A DNA stretch of 51,425 bases, taken from contig JBNGIO010006073.1 of NCBI GenBank assembly GCA_049999805.1, positions 126,273 to 177,697 on the forward strand, in the 5' to 3' direction. Below, one piece after another: positions 22,601 to 33,590 of the stretch (position 1 is its first letter; every line of letters begins with the position of its first letter). The notes beneath the pieces were generated by a model, which did not search any database, was not told the DNA's origin, and saw only the letters and a list, made by a program, of their open reading frames with translations. A program made the position numbers and the translations under genes. The stretch comes from Folioceros fuciformis. Its lineage: Eukaryota; Anthocerotophyta; Anthocerotopsida; Anthocerotales.

Positions 22601-23514
22601 GATGTGTCCCCTGCATTCTGCCCTGATTTGGGCTGTTCCGCAGTTGAAATGATAACATGGCGGAGAACAGGACTGCCATACCATGCATGACAACAGGCAG
22701 TAAAAGCGTCATCAGAAGTGCAAAGGAATGGTCTACAGAATGCCCAAATTGGTACCTCTCACCAGTTACCTGTCCCAAGCTCGAACGACTGTACTGGAGA
22801 CTTTGCCACTTTCTTCAGGATTATCTTTCCCTCCAAGCTGCCCGATGACATGCTCAATTACTTTGGACATGTCGCAAGTTGGTCGGCAAGAAAATCGGAC
22901 GGCAACCTGTTGGCGTAGCACTACGAAAAAGATGTTAAGCGTCGTTTAGCAACAGTTGGAGGCCTTAGGCGCAAATGAGCGCCAACTTCAGCTGGCAGCA
23001 GCCTTCAAACTTCTTTCGCCAACACTAAATTACCTGTTGTCCATTGGCGACAATCGTAAGCTTTGGAACTTGTGACCCTTCCTCCTTAGAACGCTGCAGC
23101 CTTTCTTCTATTCCTCTCCGCACATATTGAACCACCCCTTCAGTGTCAAGTTTTGCATCTTTCGGTATAGATCCAGGTAGAGGTGATGGAAATCCTATGC
23201 TGCCGTCCTGAACAACCACGAAAACTTAAAGCACAGGAACCTTCGCCACGACCAAAACGAATCAGATTCACCGCAAAACAACAAAGCTCCGACAAACCGT
23301 ATCATCATCACTGATTTGTTGAGCCAGCATCATTTGAGTGAAAAATGCTTACATCCTGGCTTTCACTCGACGCAGCTTCCTGCAGGGATAATACTCCAAA
23401 AAACAAACCAAATCCAGTAGCAAGGTACAAGCTGGCGATACTAATGCTTGTGCGACCCCCAGCGAGGCGCGCGCCTGAGAAGAGAGCTAGGTGAAGATGA
23501 TTGAACCCTGCCAT
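19626..23514 (-). CDS. AAA-type ATPase with N-terminal membrane segment (plant spastin/ATAD1-like)
   Basis: A single AAA module protein of a family conserved in plants. The 13 exons (minus, 5' to 3') are 23514-23353, 23207-23034, 22906-22770, 22672-22522, 22387-21954, 21562-21438, 20938-20895, 20819-20688, 20468-20391, 20317-20235, 20148-20026, 19926-19866, 19769-19626; phases close to 615 aa. Residues 20-45 form a hydrophobic segment (SIASLYLATGFGLFFGVL), a likely organelle-membrane anchor. The linker helix WDSIAGYHEQKR leads to Walker A GPPGTGKT (392-399, split by an intron), pore-loop region SKYYGESER, Walker B IVFLDEID (to about 455), ATNRKQDLDSALLSRFD with the arginine finger, and the lid motif MSGRDLHDVCQQAERRWASK. 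The C-terminus ends LPPIAEYLDCANKRQ... and a tga at 19626-19628. The acceptor of exon 8 could shift by 3 nt (Lys at a usual Gly position). The substrate and organelle are unknown. Confidence 0.92.
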
Positions 23515-24090
23515 GCTTACGAATATCAATGATAACCTCGTCGAATTTTCATTGTCCCAGGATCACCTCCAGAAACAATTCTACAGCAGTTTGCATACAC
23601 AAGGAGGGAGAGACACACTGCATCGCACAAGAAACGTCAAGGACTGACGCACCGACCCACCTGACGTGCTACAGGGACCAAGGTTGGTGCAAATCACTTG
23701 CCATCAAATTGGACTTGCGAAGGAAGATGCCAGTAAGCAGACGTACAAGAGATGGATTTCCCGCAGGCCTCAGAACTGGTACGAGGTGTTCGGCTCACCG
23801 CACGGCGACTTGAATATGCGTGGCCAGAAATGGGATCAATCGCAGCGGCACTCCGCAGGCATCTAGGGAGTGCTCGGCTCGGCGACATGGTAACTATGCT
23901 CATGTGTCTGCGAAAGCTCAAATGTCCCGATAGCGCGATGTCGATGACACGGAGGAGGAGCACAGTGACGTACGATTTCCCTTGGACGGCATCAGAGACG
24001 GAGGGAAGAACTTAGCTTAGGGTTTTGCCGTATTGCACCGCTTCAATTTTTGTACAGGAGAAAAATCCAGGTCTCACCGGGAGGGAGACC
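23515..24090. promoter_or_regulatory. Shared divergent promoter, AAA ATPase / ferredoxin
   Basis: The two start codons lie 576 bp apart on opposite strands, so this interval must hold both promoters and 5' UTRs. CTTAGGGTTTT at 24016-24026 contains the reverse complement of a telo box, 65-75 bp before the ferredoxin ATG. I see no clear TATA box. Co-regulation of two plastid or organelle proteins is possible but unproven. Confidence 0.45.
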
Positions 24091-24561
24091 ATGGCAGCCA
24101 CGACACTACCTGCTGCCTGCACGGCAACAACCATGAACTGTGCCAGTTTCACAGGAACCCGAACTCGCCTGAGGCGTTTTTGTGGTGCTACTGGGAGGCA
24201 GCGATGGGCAGCTGGGAGCAAGGCAGTGTCAAGTCCTTTTCCGGAGCAGCCTGCCGGGAGGACGTGCCTGGCGTGCTACAAGGTGACACTGGTGACGCCC
24301 CTCGGGGAGCAACTGGTGCAGGTGAAGGAGGGCGAGTACATTTTGGATGCGGCTGAGAGAGCGGGCCTGGAAGTGCCTTCGTCTTGCAGGAGCGGGGGCT
24401 GCTCGTCCTGCGCGGGGAGATTGACGTCTGGGGAGGTGGACCAGAGCGAGCAGACGTTCTTGGACGAGAACCAGATCCGGCTGGGCTATGTCCTGACGTG
24501 CGTGGCCTACGCGCTGTCGGATGCGGTGATCAAGACGCACCAGGAGGAGCAGTTGTACTAA
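24091..24561 (+). CDS. Plant-type [2Fe-2S] ferredoxin, plastid-targeted
   Basis: Intronless 156-aa protein. Residues 1 to about 58 are rich in Ser, Thr, Ala and Arg with almost no acidic residues, as expected for a plastid transit peptide. The mature domain starts around [20 protein letters not shown]. Cluster ligands are Cys99, Cys104, Cys107 and Cys137, in the exact CX4CX2CX29C spacing of plant-type ferredoxins (core [14 protein letters not shown] and YVLTCVAY). It ends with the acidic tail HQEEQLY. The mature region lacks some acidic patches typical of leaf photosynthetic ferredoxins, so a minor ferredoxin C-like or non-photosynthetic isoform is possible. The ATG sits in a good Kozak context (GAGACCATGGC). 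The coding sequence is very GC-rich, in contrast to the adjacent AAA gene. Confidence 0.95.
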   Translation: MAATTLPAACTATTMNCASFTGTRTRLRRFCGATGRQRWAAGSKAVSSPFPEQPAGRTCLACYKVTLVTPLGEQLVQVKEGEYILDAAERAGLEVPSSCRSGGCSSCAGRLTSGEVDQSEQTFLDENQIRLGYVLTCVAYALSDAVIKTHQEEQLY

Positions 24562-25267
24562 GTGTTGGAATTCCCAGACATTCCGTGTGATGGTTGCGTC
24601 AGCTGGTGTTTTGGAAACCCGAGATGCAGCCCAGATTGTGTGGGACTGCTGCATGCCGACATCATCGCAGGTTCACCGAGGTGGGATCACGTGACTGACA
24701 TAATCTTCAGTCCGTGTATGTCAAAGGTGATGTGCTCACACCGTTTGCCGATCAGAGACACATTGATTCCCGGGGGTGTCAATGTGAATGGAGGTGTCTG
24801 AGTGGAAGAATCTCGGAATTTTTGGGCTGCAACTGTCAACGGTTTTGGCTCCATTCGAATTCTTATTCTCTGCCTGGGGATGCATGTAGGCTTGACATAT
24901 CTGGACTTGTGTTGGTGGAGATACGAACCTGTTGGTTGCCTGCTTCTCACGCTGAGAGTTATGCAGTGTGCATTGAATCGAGGGCTGTGGTTTTGTCCTT
25001 GCAGGACTCGACGGACTATCGTGCTACGTAGGACGCTTGAAGCAACGGTCTTTGAGGGACTGGGGAGGGTGTTTCCGTAGGCGTTGTTTTTGTAGGCACT
25101 CTCTCCACCTAGGCCTTCGCTTCACCATCGAAATAAAGGATGGGAAGTTTTTGTGGATTTCGACTCCCAGTGGAATCTTCTGTGCAGAAGTTTTCCTGGC
25201 GACGAGAGAGAAGAGATAGTAGTGAGTGGTATGGACGATAAAGGGCATCGCATGAGCAACAAGGGTT
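24562..25267. other. Intergenic region between the 3' ends of ferredoxin and the F-box gene
   Basis: This is convergent 3' flank. The open frames are short and unrecognised. On the minus strand, sequence just past the F-box stop (25122-25267) stays open in a shifted frame and could be remnant coding sequence of a longer F-box protein, but no kelch motif can be read in it. Confidence 0.4.
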
Positions 25268-25777
25268 TCAGTTTGCAGCTGCATCCGGCTCCTGGTAAAC
25301 CAGTCTTGCGTAGCGTCCGGGTGGCACGATCTTGAGGTTCACGAAAAATTCCAAGGGTTGTGGCCAAGGGAAGAACTCCGAGCCGTAGCACAACAAGCCC
25401 TCTGGTGTCGCCACAACACAGTTTTCCGGGCACAGCTCGTGGATGGCCGTGTCGTGCCACGTCCTAGAAGACGGGTCATAAGCTGACGAGATCCTGTCGG
25501 TTGCACCGATCACCATCCAAGGCCGTTGCGAGGCGACCTCCGCAATGTGCCTCACAAACTCCCTGGAGAAGATGACCTTGTTCCATCGTTTGCAAGTGCT
25601 GCGCATCCGAAACAGGTTGTGTATGGACATGCATGCTATCACTCTGTCCAGAATGTCCTCTGGGAGGTTTCCCCAGACCAGAGGATCCAAGGCTGCTACA
25701 TCTGCAACGCCACTGCTGGACACCACGCCAGCCTGGAGGGGATAGTTCGTCAAAGCCGCTTCACCAGCTGAATACAT
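25268..25777 (-). CDS. Short F-box protein, probably truncated F-box/kelch type
   Basis: Single open frame of 169 aa with an in-frame stop shortly upstream of the ATG. Residues about 31-78 form a good F-box: LDPLVWGNLPEDILDRVIAC, then MSIHNLFRMRSTCKRWNKVI. This would dock SKP1 in an SCF E3 ligase. Then come W-containing segments typical of the start of a kelch propeller in plant F-box/kelch proteins (PWMVIGATDRISSAYDPSSR, ENCVVATPEGLLCYGS). The protein stops after the first one or two strands, while relatives usually run 350-400 aa. Either it is a truncated copy, or further exons lie downstream that I cannot phase. The F-box itself is intact. No substrate can be inferred. Confidence 0.8.
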   Translation of the reverse strand: MYSAGEAALTNYPLQAGVVSSSGVADVAALDPLVWGNLPEDILDRVIACMSIHNLFRMRSTCKRWNKVIFSREFVRHIAEVASQRPWMVIGATDRISSAYDPSSRTWHDTAIHELCPENCVVATPEGLLCYGSEFFPWPQPLEFFVNLKIVPPGRYARLVYQEPDAAAN

Positions 25778-27156
25778 GACGAAGTCGCCCCGCTGTCAGC
25801 CAGCACCAACGATGCAAAGATAGAATTCTTTCGCGATCGGAGTTAGCCTGATGCCATAGGGATCGTGGAGGATGCCGTTTCACCATGTCAAGGTCATTTC
25901 GTTGTCACTGTTGCCACATTTCGCTTCGAGATTTCTCCGTTCATAGTTTCCTCCCCTAGGAGAAGATTTCGACGTCTGAGTCAAGCCATGAAGAACTTGC
26001 AGCGGCACAGGTTGGCACCATACCAAAATAGACAAGGAATATAAAAGTTAAACTTTATTTATGTGTGAGAAACTCTTCCAACCCTTCTCCACCTGGCCAC
26101 AACAGTAGGCAGCTCAAGGTGGGAGGTTGCAAGCCTTGCTCACAAGCAAGGCTTTCAACATCGGAGGACAAAAGATCCAACACTTCAACACTCCCGGAAG
26201 GTCATATAGACTCTTCACGATTGTGAGAGGTTGCAAAATTCAGATGAGCAACAAAGAAAGCAATCCTACGCATCTTCTATTCCTCCCAGCAGTATCTAAG
26301 TGGCCTGACAAACCCAAAACAAAAACGCCACTGCTCCTGCCAAACTCTTCCCTGAGACTCATGCTCCAGTGAAACGTTGACAACCTGCAACATTTCCTTC
26401 CAACATCCCTTCGGGTCTGCCCTTCCCTCAGCTCCCTCTCAAGGTCTCTCAAAATCAAAACGGAAGACCCGACTCAAGGATTTCAAAAAGAATTGGATTG
26501 AAGAGTCTGATACAAGATGATCAGGGTTTAAACAATGTGTCTGCAGGTTGGGAAAGCAGGTCTCGGAGTCAATATGCAACTCAGCCACTGAAGGAGCTTC
26601 ACGAAGGTATACACCGCGGGAACCACAAAGAGAAGGCACCACAATTGGCTCAACTCATCAGCACCGGCCGTCCACATAATAATGCTCAGAGCATCAAATC
26701 CTCGAACTCTGCAGATATGTCCATCCCTGAAATCTGCCACAGCTCAGATGCGAGGTTGCGATGGCCGAATTTGGCCATCTCCCTTCGGAAGATGCTTATT
26801 GGGGAAAAAAAAATCTAGCAAAAAATGGGAGGACTGATTGACACCTTAATAGGCACCTATCTTATCTGGTGGGACATAATCCACTACACAGGATAGCAGA
26901 AGATGACTCGAGTGAAACTGGATGAGATTCAGGCAGACACTGGTGGGATAAATTAGATCTGGAGGAGAAATTGGACACAATCGAGATGATTGATCTGGAA
27001 GCCCACCCCCTGTACTTAAGAAGACCACCCGGAAGACAACTGCCAGACACTCACCAGAACACTCCTTATTTCCCAGGTTGGACAAGACCGGACGAGACGC
27101 GCTATGGTACAAGAGGTCAAGGATGATGCCGACCTCAACCCATACCTCTGAAAAGT
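25778..27156. other. Intergenic region, F-box promoter side and pectate lyase A 3' flank
   Basis: It holds the presumed F-box promoter (from 25778 upward) and the 3' flank of the pectate lyase (26800-27156). AT and GC content are mixed, the open frames are under about 110 codons and none has a recognisable motif. I see no repeats of note. Confidence 0.45.
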
Positions 27157-29055
27157 TCAGAGGTTGAGCACACCACATTTGGCAGTCAGATCTGATGTGA
27201 AGAACTGGGCAACCCCAGCAGCTGCGGACTTGAGTCCGCTGTCGTAGCCACCTGACTGTGCAAAGTATGCGCCGTTGAGGAAGATATCATTGTTGGAATG
27301 CCAGCTCCAGCTATTCCCGCCACCATTTTCACGCTTAGTCACCTGCCACATGAGTTGAGGAACGTCCCGTGTTACGGGATCCACATGAAAAGAAAAAAAG
27401 TGAAAAAAAGGGACACAAAACAGTGAAAATCTGCGGCTCACCTGCTTCGCTCCACTAGCGACAAAGTGATTGCCTTCGCTGAGAATTGTTGGGTCTGCAC
27501 TTCCACCAATAGCGTAGATGCCCCAACCATAAGGATAGTTGTTGTTGATAACATGGAACTCGCCATGGCGGCAGCGCGGCATCCTCTGCACCAGGTTTTC
27601 TCCGAAGGTGTTGAAGGCAATCGTGACCTTCATGTTCTTGTCCTCGGTAAAGGAATCGCTGTGACCCAGAAGCATCACCTGCAAGGAAGAAGGGCCAACC
27701 CAGTCAAATAAAAAGCCGCGAGACAAGTAAGCAACAGGGACGCATCAGCAGGACGCACACACGAACCTTGTCGTGATCGGAGAAGTAGTTGTTGGAGATG
27801 GTGATGGCAGTGGAGCCGTGAATGACATCGATGAGTCCGTCAGCCGCATGTCTCAGGGTGCAGTGATCTATCCAAATGTGAGAACTTCCGAAGACACTGA
27901 TCGCATCCCCATCGGAGCCACCACGGTAGCCGGTGTGACTGGTGGAGCTGATGACATCCCCGCTGTGACCCGGCACGCAGTTCTGGAAGGTAAGGGATTC
28001 CACGATCACGTGGGACACGTACTGGATGGTGAAGCACGGCGCTCCATTCCCCACAGTGACCTTCCTCCCGCGTCCGTCGATGGTCTTGTACCCCTGGATG
28101 ATGAGCTCGTTGTCGAGCTTAATGTCGAAGTCCCCAGCGAAGATGATCCACAGCGCCTGAGGCTGAATGACGCCGTACCTGAGCGTCCCAGGGGCGGGGT
28201 GGACAGCGTCATCCCCAGCATTCGTGACGACGTAGTAGGCGCCGCCCTTCCCTCCCGCAGCATCGGACCCGAATCCGATGGCGCAGTCGGCAAGCTTCTG
28301 CCTGTTGGACGCCCAGTTGGGTCCCAGCCAGCAGTTGTCAATGGGATTGCCCTTTCCGCCATAGCTGCTGCCCTTGGGCGCGGAGGGAACCGGGGGAATC
28401 TTGGGAAGGGAGGGAGCAACCGGGACGCGCAGCTTCTTCTTTTTGGGCAACTTCTTCTTCAACACGGGCACCTTCTTCTTCAACACGGGGACCTTCTTCT
28501 TCAGCTTGGGGATCTTCTTACTACTCTTCTTCTCTGCGTCAGAGCTCTTCTTCTTCTTCTTGGTCTCAGTGCTCTTCTTCTTGTAGTCGTCACCACCGCT
28601 GCTCTTGCTCTTCTTCTTCTTCTTCTTCTTCTTCTCGGAGGTTTTCTTCTCGTACGGGCTCTTCTTCTCCGCGGACTTCTTGCTCTTCTTCTTCTTCTGC
28701 AGCCGCTCCAGCGTCAAGAGCCTTCGCGACACCAAGGAAGTCCTGCATTGCACCAGCCAGCGTGTGTGAATAAGCTCCGGGATCGGCCGCAGGAACAAAA
28801 AAAAGACCAAAAACACCAGCACAGTGCACGCTCCAACCAATTCCCTCACCTCACGTCCTCATCCTGGTCGAGAAGCTCAGCCCCGCTATCGGACTCCACC
28901 TTCACCTCCAGCTCCTCCCCGACGACTTCCGCCTCCAGGTCCCCGAGCTCCTGCAGGGCGGCCGCCCCAGGCAGCGCCCCGAGGCGCAGGCAGGAGGAGA
29001 GGAGCGAGAGCAGCAGCAGCGACCAGAGGGCCGTGAAGCACTTGACGCGCGCCAT
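27157..29055 (-). CDS. Pectate lyase (PL1) with lysine-rich N-terminal extension (pectate lyase A)
   Basis: Secreted enzyme that cleaves de-esterified homogalacturonan by Ca-dependent beta-elimination in the cell wall. The exons (minus, 5' to 3') are 29055-28850, 28742-27767, 27678-27442 and 27342-27157; phases close to 534 aa. A signal peptide (MARVKCFTALWSLLLLSLLS) is followed by an acidic stretch. Residues about 85-175 are then an extreme lysine block with runs of K and repeats of VPVLKKK. The catalytic domain starts at NPIDNCWLGPNWASNRQKLA and carries the PL1 landmarks [36 protein letters not shown] and WGIYAIGGSADPTILSEGN. Typical plant PL1 enzymes are about 400-450 aa, so the extra length is the basic block. 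The frame is not an artefact: only the Lys frame joins exon 1 in phase 2 and runs into the catalytic domain. Exons are GC-rich. Confidence 0.95.
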
Positions 29056-31921
29056 GGCAGGAGGCGGGGAGCGCAAGGTCGCTGAGCGGCAGGGCGGGGG
29101 ACCGAGTGGGGGCGAGTCACAGGCGCAGCATTGCTGATGGAAGAAGCAGAGCCCCCAAGGACAAGGGCGGCGAGAAGAGAATGGGAGCAGTGGGCGGATC
29201 GCCGCGCTCTTGTATTGTACCCCTCTCGAGCTGCACGGATTCCCAACACCAAGGCCGAGGCAAAGGTGAGACGAGTGAGCTCAGGAAATGCGAGAAGGAG
29301 ACGTCTCCAACCGGAGACTGAGACGCTGCTGATGCGGGAGGCTGTTGCTTGTTGCAAGCTTGAGGAAATGGGCAGTTGGACTGGGCGATATAAAGGGCCG
29401 GGCGAGGCATGGGAGCGGGCCCGCCTTGGCCAAGGCCGCCGGGCTTAACGAAATTCAATTACGAGTTGGCCCTACGATTGAGGCGCTTTAGCGGCACCCG
29501 CATGTCGCGCTCGCCAAGCACCACGACCGGGCGAGCCGTGGCGGAACGTGGCGCTGGCGCAACTCGCCTTCCTTGCTTCCTACCCTAATCTAATCCCGGT
29601 ATGCTCCACCACCGGTCCACCGGTCCACCGGGTCGCCGGGTAGCGAGTCCCGATACTGGACTCACTGCACGCACATCCCGCCTCCTTTCCTTTCCTTCCT
29701 TCCTTCCAGGTCGCCTGTTTCATCGTTTTCCCACTCCCTTTGTCTGGAGGGCAGTAAGCCCGGCTGGATTGTCGTGCAAGCGACAAGGTCTCTGGGTACT
29801 GTAGTAATTGTACTGTATGTATTTCCCTACTCTTGACCGCGTGGAATGCGAGCCCGAGCCCGAGCTCGAGCCCGGGGACGACGAGAAAGAGGAGGTGCGA
29901 GCCCCTATGCTGCTCCACCAATGTCAACCGGAGCCTCCTCGGTAACCGCCCGTTCCTTCTTTCCCCGCTCACAGCGCCGCGCTCCCGGTACGCCGGGACA
30001 CCAAAGTAAGCCTGCCAGGCCAGCCCAAGTCACGTAACACTACTGTACGTGACCTGGAGTCCTCCCACGCCCCGAAATGGGAGAAGCGTGCCACCGGACG
30101 AACCAGTGGAGTTGTCACCGGCCACCGGATAGCAGCCCATGTCAGGCGGGCAACTTGGGCGGGAGTTTGAGCCGGGGGAGCCCGGCCTGCCCGCCGTGCT
30201 TTCCGTTATCAACTGCCATAACTGTCGCTCCCCGCAAACGTCCAATGCCATTTGCCGCTTCGCAACCCAGGCTCGGCGCATCCTGCGGCTTGCGACATGC
30301 TCCTTTTGTGCTCTCTGGGCTTGGCACCAAGGCCTTCCATTTTGCTCGGCTTCCTTTTCATTTGTTTGGCTTTGCTTTGGCTTTGGGTTTGGCTTTGGTC
30401 AAAATTATTTATTGCCCGCCTTTCCGAGGGCTTTGAATTGCCTTGCCTTGGCTTCCCTTGCCTTGGGCCCGCCTTCCCGACTGTGCCGCCTGCAGCTAAT
30501 AAAGGCTCACATCCCGCCTTCTTCACGTCTCATAAACGCCTGCTGTGATGTCGCAGCCTCATTAAAGTGGATGCGATGGCGATGGGATGTCAGAGCCCCC
30601 TTGGGCCTTGGCCTCCTCCGAGTCCTTGGCCCTAGGGATCCCGATACCACTGCTCCTTCTATGTACACTTTCTACGTGATGTATTTACAGTACAGCATAT
30701 AACAAAACCGAGCACCCTCCACAGCTTTGCGACATTCCAGGGTGCGTGATCCGCCACTTGCGTCTCATACCGACTCTCCTCGGCTGGCACTTGAGTTCTT
30801 TCTATTGGGTGCACATCATCCAAGCTAACTAAGCATTCACTCTGACCTGTGTCCCATCTTACTAACTCAAACTATGTACTCAATCTACTCAAACTACAAA
30901 TTTGGCCTTTCCCAACATGAGTATGGAGAGACTACAAACACATATTGTCATTGAACCATAACACAAGCCTCTACAAACAGCTTGCATAGGCTTACACATG
31001 GACCCATGTCGAGTATGTGGTACTGCAATACATAGTTTTGTATTTTCAAACTTCCTTGATCCTTAATTGCTGACACCGTCCTTGATGAAGATGGCTACGT
31101 GTCACATTAAGTTCCCTGTGCAAGTCAAGAATGCTCTTCATATTGAGGTGTCACGATTGTTCTTTATCAACCGTGATGTAGATCGAGATAGGGATGCAGA
31201 GGCCACGCTAACATTCACACCAGAACTTGTTCTTGTCCTTGGCAACTCTCTCTCTCATTCACTCATGTACTTGGTTTCATTGGCCAACTCCATAATAGTT
31301 CCCGTAGCTTGTTGGTCATCCAAGCATGCGGTACTTTGTGCTTCACGCTTGCCTCATAGTACATGTGCGCTTGTGTTGCACTGTCTGCTAATAATAGTGT
31401 TACAAATGCAAGTCTACTTCTAATCACACACATTCGCTCTAGTGTGACCCCACTTGAGGCATGCTGTACTAGTAGCCTACCTGACATTGTGTATGCCTTG
31501 TCCTGTCCTTTTCCTTGGAGCAGTTAGGCTCGTGTGTACTTCACCTACACAACATAATGCTTGAGCCGCCGGGCCGGTACTTCCATTCCGTCCAAGACCA
31601 TAATAGTTGCACCAGATGTGTCACCTTGTTACATCGTTTTCAGAACATAGTGCCCGAGCCCCCGAGGCCTTGGTACCTTATTCCTTCCTCTTAAGTAATA
31701 CCTGGATACCATGTGTGGAGACAGTCGAACGTGATAGTAATCGGGGCCCCACTTCTCGGCACTTGGAGTTTGAGCTTCACGTTCTTCGTGTTCTTCTTCA
31801 ATTCACTATATAGTGATTAGAGCATCAAAAATTAAATCAAATGCACAATACAAGTATGCATATGGTTGCTAGACTTGATGTTGAGACCAAGTCTCTTTAA
31901 ATTTTGAAACTTTCTTCAACT

Positions 31922-32047
31922 CTTGGCACCAAATCCCAACATAGTATTACCTACTCCATTGTACCCTTGGCGCCAAATCCCGACATAGTGTTACCTACTC
32001 CATCGTACCCTTGGCGCCAAATCCTAACATAACGTTGCCCACTCCTT
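31922..32047. repeat. Tandem array, three copies of a 44-bp unit
   Basis: Copies start at 31922, 31966 and 32010. Each begins CTTGGC(A/G)CCAAATCC and includes ACATAGTRTTACCTACTCCA, and the last is partial. A few substitutions separate them. Confidence 0.85.
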
Positions 32048-32059
32048 TGTGTGGTCTTC

Positions 32060-32223
32060 TTCTTTCAACCACACTATGTGAGGGTCAGAATTTGGTATGC
32101 CACTTCATTGTATGGAGGTCTTGTCCTTCCTCTTTCAATCACAATATGTGTGGGTCAAAATTTGGTATGCCACTTCATTGTATGGATGTTTGGCAACTTC
32201 GGTATGCCACTTCATTGTATGGA
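32060..32223. repeat. About 70-bp imperfect duplication with a thrice-repeated 23-bp core
   Basis: The core starting GGTATGCCACTTCATTGTAT is identical at 32094-32116, 32164-32186 and 32201-32223. The first two are embedded in a longer duplicated segment beginning CTTTCAA(C/T)CACA(C/A)TATGTG. It adjoins the 44-bp array, so this is a local repeat hot spot. Confidence 0.8.
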
Positions 32224-33540
32224 TATTTGGAAACTTCTTCCTCTGTTTTTCAATGATGTCATACTTCAAACCTGAGAGCTTTTGCATCCACCCAAATGTC
32301 GGGTTTGGCAACCACTCCTTGCTCCAATCAATTCTCTTGCACATAATACTAGAAAAGAAGAAAGGGAAGCAAGATGTTCATGCATTTCATTAACTTTCAC
32401 TTTATGGGTTCTGGACTCTCTTCTCCCTTTGTAGAGGAGAAGCATGTGCATAGTTGTAACGCATCATTTCTTGGTACACAAGCATCGCAAAATTTGATTC
32501 AATAGTTTTAATCATATTATAATAAAATATCTTATATATATAGAAATGACACCAGGAGATACATAAGGTATTGTATATGGACCCGGGAGAGGGACAAGTG
32601 CGAAGAGCGCAGAGGAAGGCACGAGGAGCGGACACGCAGGCGCTGCACTGCACTGCGGCAGGCAGGACGCGAAGATACAAGGAGTCCACCTACCCAGAAG
32701 ATACATAGGTGAGCGAGGACTGGCGAGGCCAGGGCCCGAGATACATTTGTCCCAGATCCAAACCCTGCGAGCACACCCTCGCATTCAATGCGGTTGAAGT
32801 CCAAACCGTTTAAAAGGACAAAAGAGTTGAGAGGAGTGGTGGCGGGTGCGTGCCTGCCCGCATCTGTCTGCGTCCCTGCCCTGCTGCCCTGAGCCCGAGG
32901 GCAATCACTTTGACTGCACTCGGATATGCGATTCTGCTGCCTAGCTATGTACAGTATGTGTGCATGGCTACATCGGCTTTGTGAGTTGGAAGTCCCCCTT
33001 CACACACGTCACTTGTGGGAGTGAAGACTGTGGAGTGGACTGATGAAGAACGGCCGTTGGTCCGCATCCCACCTCCCGAAGACGAAGATGAAGAAGAAGA
33101 AGAAGCTTGGCAGCCGAGCCCGAACGCCAAAAACAACTGGAATTTGGGCCCACTGCACGCTGCACGCCGCGCCCTGGAGCATGGACTCACCATCCCGCAC
33201 TGGCGGTGGGAGTGGCGATAGGGGGGTAGGCCGGGTAGGGGTAGGACGGGGTGGGTGGAAGACATGGATGGACACAAGAAAGGAAGGAAGGAAGGGCGGG
33301 ATGCCGGATTCGCAACTCGCCTTTGTCTCTGCCTCACGTCCCACGTCCTGGAAGAGGGGCGGGAGGCGGAGAGAGCAGTGAAGCGGGGCGGAGGCCAGGC
33401 CCTGGCCCTGTCCCCGGGGCCCATGTCCGACTTTTAGCCCAAAGGTGGAAAGGCAAGGCAAGGAATGTTAAAAAGGCAGCGACGAGTTGCATGTGTTTGC
33501 TGGGCCCCGTGGGTCGGGGTGGTGTGAGAGAGGAGGCCAG

Positions 33541-33590
33541 GCCAGTGCTAGGGCCAGAGCCAGAGCCAGGGACAGGGACAGGGCCAGGGC
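33541..33590. repeat. GGCCAG/GGACAG hexamer tract
   Basis: The plus strand reads imperfect 6-bp units such as GAGCCAGAGCCAGGGACAGG. Similar short GGCCAGG tracts recur near 34285, so the area is rich in purine-asymmetric hexamers. Confidence 0.7.

Noticed and set aside
28590-28829. Glu-rich minus-strand frame through the GAA/AAG tract
   Set aside because: It is the alternative frame of the Lys block. It does not join exon 1 in phase and ends before the catalytic domain.
27773-29137. 454-codon plus-strand frame opposite pectate lyase A
   Set aside because: It mirrors the GC3-rich exons and the AAG repeat of the minus-strand gene and runs across its introns. The product is low-complexity and matches no family. 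It is an antisense shadow.
30139-30702. 187-codon plus frame in the gene-poor region
   Set aside because: No domain, a biased composition (repeated FGFG- and LALG-type runs) and no exon partners. Unsupported as a gene.
31966-31985. TTGGCGCCAAATCC-like sequence resembling a retrotransposon primer-binding site
   Set aside because: It is part of a 44-bp tandem array, with no LTR, gag or pol sequence nearby.
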